Shown piece after piece: positions 5,096-8,766 of a DNA stretch of 8,766 nt; the stretch's first letter is position 1, and every line of letters begins with the position of its first letter. The DNA is from Treponema sp. (GTDB lineage Bacteria; Spirochaetota; Spirochaetia; Treponematales; Breznakiellaceae): assembly GCA_031275035.1 (NCBI GenBank), contig JAISPH010000154.1, forward strand, positions 1-8,766. The letters are read 5' to 3'. The translations under genes were made by a program, and so were the position numbers. Below the pieces are notes generated by a model. The model did no database searches. It was not told the origin of the DNA and worked only from the letters and a program-made list of their open reading frames with translations.

Positions 5096-6478
5096 ATGAC
5101 AAAGAAAATTCCGGCCCGGCTTTACCTTTCAGAAGACGAAAGGCCCCAGTACTGGTACAATCTCCGGGCGGATATGCGGGACAAACCCGATCCTATTCTG
5201 CATCCGGGAACCCTGAAGCCGGTTTCCGCCGCGGATCTTGAGGGGGTATTCTGCAGGGAATGTGTCAAGCAGGAGCTGGATGATACCACCAGGCTCATTC
5301 CCATTCCCGGGGGCATCAGGGAATTTTACGAGGCTTACCGCCCCGCTCCCCTTATCCGGGCTTACTTTCTGGAGAAGGCCCTGGAGACCCCGGCGGAAAT
5401 CTACTATAAACATGAGGGGACCAATACTTCGGGTTCCCACAAGCTTAACTCCGCCGCGGCCCAGGCCTTTTACGCCAGGGAGGAGGGGCTCACGTCCCTG
5501 ACTACCGAAACCGGAGCAGGCCAATGGGGTACGGCCATGGCCATGGCCAGCGCATTTTACAATATCAAGCTGACGGTGTACATGGTCAAGATAAGTTCGG
5601 AACAGAAGCCCTACCGCAAGGCCCTAATCGAAACCTACGGGGCGAATCTTATTCCCTCCCCTTCGAACACTACCGAAACGGGCCGGAAGATTCTTGAGGA
5701 AAATCCCGACACCGGAGGCTCCCTGGGCTGCGCTATCTCGGAGGCGATTGAAACGGCGGTCAAGACCGGTAAATGCCGCTATGTTCTGGGCAGCGTGCTG
5801 AACCACGTGTTGCTCCATCAATCCATTATCGGCCAGGAAACCAAAGCCGCTCTGGATAAATACCATGTCAAGCCGGACATTATCATAGGCTGCGCCGGAG
5901 GCGGATCAAACTTTGGGGGCCTCATAGCGCCCTTTATGGGGGAAAAGCTTGCGGGCAAATCCCGGACCAGATTTATTGCGGTGGAACCCGCTTCCTGTCC
6001 TTCCTTTACCCGGGGCCGCTATGCCTACGATTTCGGTGATACGGGAAAAACTACGCCGCTGATCAAAATGCTTACCCTGGGCAGCGGTTTTATGCCATCG
6101 GCTAACCATGCCGGGGGGCTTCGGTACCACGGCATGAACTCGACGCTGTCCAAGCTCTACAAAGACGGCTTTCTGGAGGCGGTTTCCTATGTACAGTCCG
6201 ATGTCTTCGATGCGGCGGTACAGTTTGCCAAGGTTGAAGGAATACTCCCCGCGCCGGAATCGTCCCATGCTATTAAGGCGGCAATTGATCAGGCCCTGGA
6301 ATGTAAACGGACCGGCGAAAAAAAAACCATCCTCTTTGGTCTTACCGGGACAGGTTATTTCGATATGACCGCCTATATGGCCTACAACGCAAAGACTATG
6401 ACCGATTATATACCCAGCGATGCGGATCTGGAGCGGGGCTTCGCCACCCTGCCGGATATTCCCCAGAACAAGTTTTAG
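5096..6478 (+). CDS. trpB: Tryptophan synthase beta chain, TrpB2 type
   Basis: 460 residues, the usual TrpB2 length. A PLP enzyme that condenses indole with L-serine to give L-tryptophan. Seen: SGSHKLN with the PLP lysine at 116; ETGAGQWG at 138-145, where Glu138 is the catalytic acid equivalent; EQKPYRK at 169-175; the phosphate-binding loop GCAGGGSN at 265-272; and LTGTGYFD at 416-423. The SGSHKLN form (TGSHKIN in many relatives) and the long N-terminal region mark TrpB2, not the TrpA-partnered TrpB1 (typically TGAHKIN). ATG 5096 is chosen because AAGGAG (5084-5089) lies six bases upstream; an earlier ATG at 5051 is inside the palindrome. No trpA or other trp gene is adjacent, so it probably salvages indole or works with a distant partner. 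It is probably controlled through the palindrome at 5045-5078. A hairpin terminator follows the stop. Confidence 0.95.
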   Translation: MTKKIPARLYLSEDERPQYWYNLRADMRDKPDPILHPGTLKPVSAADLEGVFCRECVKQELDDTTRLIPIPGGIREFYEAYRPAPLIRAYFLEKALETPAEIYYKHEGTNTSGSHKLNSAAAQAFYAREEGLTSLTTETGAGQWGTAMAMASAFYNIKLTVYMVKISSEQKPYRKALIETYGANLIPSPSNTTETGRKILEENPDTGGSLGCAISEAIETAVKTGKCRYVLGSVLNHVLLHQSIIGQETKAALDKYHVKPDIIIGCAGGGSNFGGLIAPFMGEKLAGKSRTRFIAVEPASCPSFTRGRYAYDFGDTGKTTPLIKMLTLGSGFMPSANHAGGLRYHGMNSTLSKLYKDGFLEAVSYVQSDVFDAAVQFAKVEGILPAPESSHAIKAAIDQALECKRTGEKKTILFGLTGTGYFDMTAYMAYNAKTMTDYIPSDADLERGFATLPDIPQNKF

Positions 6479-6482
6479 GGAG

Positions 6483-6509
6483 ACACTGGAAAACCCAGCC
6501 GGGGTTTTT
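6483..6509. terminator. Bidirectional hairpin terminator between trpB and thpR
   Basis: AAAACCC (6490-6496) pairs with GGGTTTT (within 6502-6508) around a short loop, and flanking ACAC/GTGT may extend the stem. T-runs flank the stem on each strand (TTTTTC on plus, TTTTCC on minus), so it can end both the trpB transcript and the convergent thpR transcript. Confidence 0.65.
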
Positions 6510-6522
6510 CAGCGTGTTCTTA

Positions 6523-6545
6523 GCCGGAAGCCCTGACCTTCCGGC
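6523..6545. terminator. Second hairpin in the convergent intergenic region
   Basis: GCCGGAAG (6523-6530) pairs perfectly with CTTCCGGC (6538-6545) around CCCTGAC. An alternative stem AAGCCC with GGGCTT overlaps it and is followed by TTTTAC at ~6557 on the plus strand. It lies 50 bases beyond the thpR stop and probably reinforces termination. Confidence 0.5.
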
Positions 6546-6596
6546 AAGGCCGGGGCTTTTACAATGCCTGCGGATAGTCCGCGGGGTTTGCGCTGG

Positions 6597-7193
6597 TTAC
6601 ACACCTGCGAACCTCAAACTCTGTCCGTACAATTCGGTATAGACCAACAGTTTTTTACCGGTCGGTGAAGAACCCGGCGCTGTTTTACCGGCAGGGATGC
6701 TGCCGGCGGTCCTGTGTTCCGAGAGCATCAAGCTGATCCGTTCCACCGGAACGCCGATATTGACAGGCGGCATCCTGACAGGAACCGGGGACCGTATCTC
6801 CCGGCCCAACGTGATGTGGGCCTTAAAGGGCCGGCCGTCAAAAGCAAGGGCCGCCTCGAGTAGGCCGGTGCAGAGCCGCCGCCGTATCTCCCGCAGCCGG
6901 TTCATGCCGGGTCCTTCCTCCGCCCCCAGCCACCAAAGCTCTTTGCCGCCGCGGCTGAAGCAACCGGTATGGTTAAAGGTCAGCGTAAAGGGAGGACCCC
7001 TCAGCGCCTCCATACAGGAACGGATAAGCGGAAGCCGGTCCTCCGGGGTTTCCCCCAGAAAAGCCAGGGACAGGTGAAGATTCTCCCGCCGGGAGAAATT
7101 TCCCCGGGAAGCCTGGGCCCTGATGCCCGCCTGTACTTCCAGGATCCGTTCTTTGACCGTTTCGTTAAAATTGACGGCGATAAAAAGGCGCAT
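6597..7193 (-). CDS. thpR: RNA 2',3'-cyclic phosphodiesterase, 2H (LigT) family
   Basis: 198 residues, near the family norm of 175-190. A soluble 2H phosphoesterase expected to open 2',3'-cyclic phosphates on RNA ends. The start MRLFIAVNF is typical. Both catalytic HxTx-type motifs are present: HLSL at 40-43 followed by AFLGE, and HITL at 126-129 followed by GR. The end has the usual SLMLSEH...Y-TELYGQSL pattern. Between these, at ~161-180, is a Gly/Ser/Pro-rich insertion that most relatives lack. ATG 7193 is chosen: AGGA lies about eight bases upstream, and a six-codon micro-ORF ends ten bases before it. It converges on trpB and is downstream of, on the same strand as, the XRE gene. The physiological substrate is not shown by context. 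Confidence 0.92.
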   Translation of the reverse strand: MRLFIAVNFNETVKERILEVQAGIRAQASRGNFSRRENLHLSLAFLGETPEDRLPLIRSCMEALRGPPFTLTFNHTGCFSRGGKELWWLGAEEGPGMNRLREIRRRLCTGLLEAALAFDGRPFKAHITLGREIRSPVPVRMPPVNIGVPVERISLMLSEHRTAGSIPAGKTAPGSSPTGKKLLVYTELYGQSLRFAGV

Positions 7194-7202
7194 GGTTTAT
7201 TC

Positions 7203-7223
7203 CTATACTCCGTAAAAATTCAT
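7203..7223 (-). other. Micro-ORF (MNFYGV) just upstream of thpR
   Basis: On the minus strand ATG (7223-7221) is preceded by GGAG at six bases, and the frame runs six codons to TAG (7205-7203), ten bases before the thpR ATG. Its stop lies in the region of the thpR ribosome binding site, so translational coupling is possible. Such a short frame can occur by chance. Confidence 0.25.
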
Positions 7224-7283
7224 GGATAGCTCCGGCCCTCTGCAATTCCTAACGCAAAAAACCAATCGCTTTATGATCTTTAC

Positions 7284-7297
7284 GTCATTTTAATGAC
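7284..7297. promoter_or_regulatory. Short inverted repeat upstream of thpR (possible operator)
   Basis: GTCATT and AATGAC flank a TT centre. It lies about 90 bases upstream of thpR, between thpR and the XRE gene. The size would suit a small dimeric helix-turn-helix regulator such as the adjacent XRE protein, but no direct evidence links them. Confidence 0.3.
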
Positions 7298-7368
7298 CTT
7301 TGCAGTAAATTCTTCACTTTTTTATCATGCAAATTAAGAATTGTACAACCCTTCGGAAATTTGTGAGA

Positions 7369-7680
7369 CTATGGTTTGCGAGAGGCTGTTCTCTGCACTT
7401 CTTTAAACTTGCCGCCGGTAAAATCCGCCGATTCGATCCACAATGCCGTCTGCCACTGTTTTTGTACAGGAGCTATCGAAAATAATTCGAAAGGCTCCCG
7501 CTGGAGAGCGGATGCGATTTTTTCAAGCATCGTATCGGCAGGAAAAATTTTCCCGTCTCGATCATGGCTATATAGTTGGGGGGCAGTACCAACCAAACCG
7601 GTCAGTTTAAGCTGAGAAGAATCTATTTCGTTTCTATATGTTTTGATATTTCCGGCAAGAATTGTTCTCAGCTTTGTCAT
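7369..7680 (-). CDS. XRE (Cro/CI)-type DNA-binding protein with an altered recognition helix
   Basis: 103 residues from ATG 7680. Residues 4-61 follow the XRE pattern: LRTILAGNIKTYRNEID, SSQLKLTGLV, then FPADTMLEKIASALQREPFE with the typical ending LFSIAPV. Between them, where helix 3 should read roughly NYIAMIETGK, the frame gives QLYSHDRDGK. The expected residues are encoded one frame over, implying one extra C in the six-C run (7578-7583) and one lost base near 7548-7554 that restores the frame. The frame is open upstream to 7779, but that part lies in the structured element at 7714-7913. No clear Shine-Dalgarno is visible. It may be a decayed regulator, a changed-specificity variant or an artefact of homopolymer errors. 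Confidence 0.65.
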   Translation of the reverse strand: MTKLRTILAGNIKTYRNEIDSSQLKLTGLVGTAPQLYSHDRDGKIFPADTMLEKIASALQREPFELFSIAPVQKQWQTALWIESADFTGGKFKEVQRTASRKP

Positions 7681-7713
7681 ACTAAACTTAACGTTATATA
7701 TTTGAACGACTCT

Positions 7714-7913
7714 CCCGCCTTGAAAGGCGGGGTATCGTCGTTTTGCAAGGTACAATTCCGTACCGCTGAATAGCGGCACATAAATCCTGCGACTAATTTC
7801 CAGCCCTAAAGGGGCTGATGGATTTTATGCGTGTCCATACCCCCGACCAACAAACTATGATGAGTTCAAACGCCCTAACGCTCTCCCGCGCAAGCGGGTT
7901 CTTGGGTATGGAC
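7714..7913 (-). mobile_element. Structured IS200/IS605 right-end-like element, copy B
   Basis: Hairpins in plus-strand order: CCCGCC/GGCGGG (7714-7731); GGTAC/GTACC (7749-7764); CCGCT/AGCGG (7763-7776); CAGCCC/GGGCTG (7801-7817). A long-range stem GTCCATACCC (7833-7842) with GGGTATGGAC (7904-7913) encloses CCCGCgcaaGCGGG (7885-7898). The outer hairpin plus GGGGTATCxTCGTT, and the long-range stem plus inner hairpin, match copy A (2742-2890). It resembles the right end of a tnpB-type element read on the minus strand, but no tnpB remains next to it. It lies just upstream of the XRE gene and may have displaced that gene's promoter. Confidence 0.5.
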
Positions 7914-8050
7914 CCGCTTGCGAATCAAAACGGCGGTTTTAAAATTTAAATTGAAAACACTAAAACAGATGGGTCGTAAACTTGTCTGAAACTTAGTAAT
8001 TGAAAATCCTGTGATATTAATTACTAAACATAAAAATCTGGCGATTATTC
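7914..8050. promoter_or_regulatory. AT-rich intergenic region with a 9-base inverted repeat and candidate promoter
   Basis: TTAGTAATT (7993-8001) and AATTACTAA (8019-8027) are perfect inverted repeats. A candidate promoter overlaps them: TTGAAA (8000-8005) and TACTAA (8022-8027), 16 bases apart, upstream of the ATG at 8051. No good Shine-Dalgarno precedes that ATG. Confidence 0.35.
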
Positions 8051-8248
8051 ATGAAAAAGAAAATTTTACTTGGAGCGCTGATATTTGCATTTATTAACGT
8101 TCTTGTTTTTGCCGCAACCGAAGGAGAAAAGTTGAGTGGATATGGAGTGGTAATGAGCCTCCCCGGAGCAGAGCGCAAACCAAAGGTTCGATGGGGTATC
8201 CTAAGCGTTGCCGTATTTGCGGGAGGCTCGTTCGAGCGGAAATTATAG
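8051..8248 (+). pseudogene. N-terminal fragment of a secreted protein, interrupted
   Basis: The start MKKKILLGALIFAFINVLVF and then AATEGEKL form a clean signal peptide, with likely cleavage after VFA at ~21. After about residue 34 the sequence (SLPGAERKPKVRWG...) lies within a repeat unit bounded by GAGCCTCCC (8155-8163) and GGGAGGCTC (8221-8229), and the frame closes soon after. I infer that a longer secreted protein has been interrupted. A beta-rich stretch at 8328-8444 may be a later part of the same gene. The original function cannot be told. Confidence 0.45.
8155..8229. repeat. Hairpin-bounded repeat unit 1
   Basis: It is bounded by 9-base inverted repeats GAGCCTCCC and GGGAGGCTC. It contains AAGCGTTGCCGTATTTG (8203-8219), which recurs with two changes at 8278-8294, exactly 75 bases on. 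Its size and position within a signal-peptide gene suggest a small inserted repeat. Confidence 0.4.
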
Positions 8249-8252
8249 TATC

Positions 8253-8328
8253 GTCTGGTTTAATACCAAATTTTTGCAAGCGTTGCTTTATTTGAACCAC
8301 AGCAGAGCTGCGGAGTATTAAACCAGAC
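8253..8328. repeat. 76-base element with perfect 14-base terminal inverted repeats
   Basis: GTCTGGTTTAATAC (8253-8266) and GTATTAAACCAGAC (8315-8328) are perfect inverted repeats. Inside are AAGCGTTGCTTTATTTG (8278-8294), shared with the preceding unit, and a small palindrome GCAGAGCTGC (8302-8311). It looks like a miniature inverted-repeat element; no target duplication is evident. Confidence 0.55.
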
Positions 8329-8444
8329 TTTCGAATAAAATTACCGCCAAAAGCATCGATGGAGGAACACATACTTTGAGCTTGGCTATAACTGTCAAGA
8401 ACAAAGATTATTCAAGCCGCAACAATGTGGATATTCGACACTGT
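8328..8444 (+). pseudogene. Possible second fragment of the interrupted secreted protein
   Basis: An open frame without a start reads NKITAKSIDGGTHTLSLAIT, then VKNKDYSSRNNVDI, and stops at 8447. It looks like an ordinary beta-strand-rich protein segment between the 76-base element and an IS5-family remnant. It is in a different frame from the signal peptide at 8051, which an inserted element of suitable length would explain. Joining the two fragments is inference. Confidence 0.3.
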
Positions 8445-8584
8445 TAGAAAAGGATGATTTTAAGGAACGCTATAAATATAAAGCCTAAAAAGTTTATGTC
8501 CGATTTCTCACAACAAATAGCCAATCGGCGGCTTTCTTTCCGTTTCCCCAATATCCTCTCTATCAACCCCCGTTTCTTATACTT
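8444..8584 (-). pseudogene. IS5-family transposase, C-terminal fragment
   Basis: Reading the minus strand from 8584, the 46 residues KYKKRGLIERILGKRKESRR, LAICCEKSDINFLGFIFIAF and LKIILF are followed by a stop. This matches the IS5-type end (KxRxxIERxFGxxKxxRRxAxRYEK...NFLGF), which contains the last catalytic Glu (here IER). An in-frame TAG stands immediately upstream (8587-8585), where the neighbouring IS630 element's flank begins. The rest of the transposase is missing. Confidence 0.7.
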
Positions 8585-8626
8585 CTATTTGTTATGGAGG
8601 TTCACCCAGTTGTATAGTGCATCACT
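8585..8626. mobile_element. Probable terminal region of the IS630-family element
   Basis: This stretch lies between the IS630 transposase stop and the point where IS5 homology resumes, so it should contain the element's terminal inverted repeat. CTATTTGTT (8585-8593) is an inverted copy of AACAAATAG at 8512-8520, inside the IS5 remnant, which may be chance. The other end of the element is outside the window, so the exact boundary is not determined. Confidence 0.35.
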
Positions 8627-8766
8627 TTAAATAACTGAAACATTGAAATAATCATAGATTGCGTTACTAATAATTTTATATCTATGTAAATTATCACGAA
8701 GATAGCGTTTCATGTTTGCCCATGATTGCTCTATCGGATTATAGTCCGGTGAATATGGCGGCAGAA
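8627..8766 (-). CDS. IS630-family transposase, C-terminal part (runs off window)
   Basis: The 45 visible residues start LPPYSPDYNPIEQSWANMKR, continue YLRDNLHRYKIISNAIYDYF and end NVSVI before the stop at 8629-8627. LPPYSPDxNPIExxW is the hallmark of IS630/Tc1-like DDE transposases and includes the final catalytic Glu (Glu12 of the visible part). The N-terminal portion lies beyond the window, so intactness cannot be judged. It differs in sequence from the IS630 remnant at 2516-2741. Confidence 0.88.
   Translation of the reverse strand, partial: LPPYSPDYNPIEQSWANMKRYLRDNLHRYKIISNAIYDYFNVSVI

Noticed and set aside
7681..7779. 33-residue N-terminal extension of the XRE protein
   Set aside because: It reads through the hairpins of the structured element, and the XRE domain is complete from ATG 7680.
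8253..8328. Integron attC site
   Set aside because: It has long perfect inverted ends, but lacks the GTTRRRY and RYYYAAC core motifs at the ends.
8094..8372. Minus-strand frame of 92 residues across the twin repeat units
   Set aside because: It consists mainly of the repeat units read backwards and overlaps a signal peptide on the other strand; no start signal or known motif supports it.

Overview
The window looks like chromosomal accessory DNA from a free-living or gut-associated spirochaete, probably a Treponema relative. This is inference from the mix of GC-rich genes, a type-2 TrpB, a spirochaete-style lipoprotein and a queuosine-precursor transporter; nothing here is strictly diagnostic. 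Base composition changes near 7200: the left and centre are GC-rich and the right end is clearly more AT-rich and full of insertion-sequence debris.

Left block (1-3470). An array of palindrome-bearing repeats with a ~37-base period (1-372) is followed by a second, different array of 10-base palindromes spaced at exactly 21 bases (445-643). A near-consensus promoter (761-789) then lies so close to the ATG at 797 that the mRNA would be nearly leaderless. It drives a 571-residue protein of unknown function with a histone-H1-like Lys/Ala/Pro linker. Directly after its stop come remnants of an IS630-family transposase, a structured element that resembles the right end of an IS200/IS605 (tnpB) element, and the start of an IS3-family orfA. 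The orfA is cut off by a second array of the same 37-base repeat family (3241-3395).

Centre (3462-7193). A YhhQ-type queuosine-precursor transporter is on the minus strand. Its leader is a compact preQ1 class I riboswitch that overlaps its ribosome binding site, so sequence and regulation both point to queuosine salvage. Next is a small lipoprotein (minus). A solitary trpB of the TrpB2 type (plus) follows, with a good promoter and a perfect 34-base palindrome over its predicted transcription start. thpR (RNA 2',3'-cyclic phosphodiesterase, minus) converges on trpB across a hairpin-rich terminator region.

Right block (7200-8766). A small XRE-type regulator (minus) has a recognition helix that appears to have been rewritten by two compensating single-base indels. 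Its start is abutted by a second copy of the tnpB-right-end-like structured element, which shares a conserved architecture and a compensatory base-pair change with the copy at 2745-2885. A signal-peptide gene appears to be broken by two hairpin-like repeat units. An IS5-family transposase tail is abutted by an IS630-family transposase whose coding sequence runs off the window.

Most worth following up: the 21-base phased palindrome array, the paired structured elements with a compensatory change, the trpB palindrome, and the 37-base arrays that bracket the linker-protein gene.
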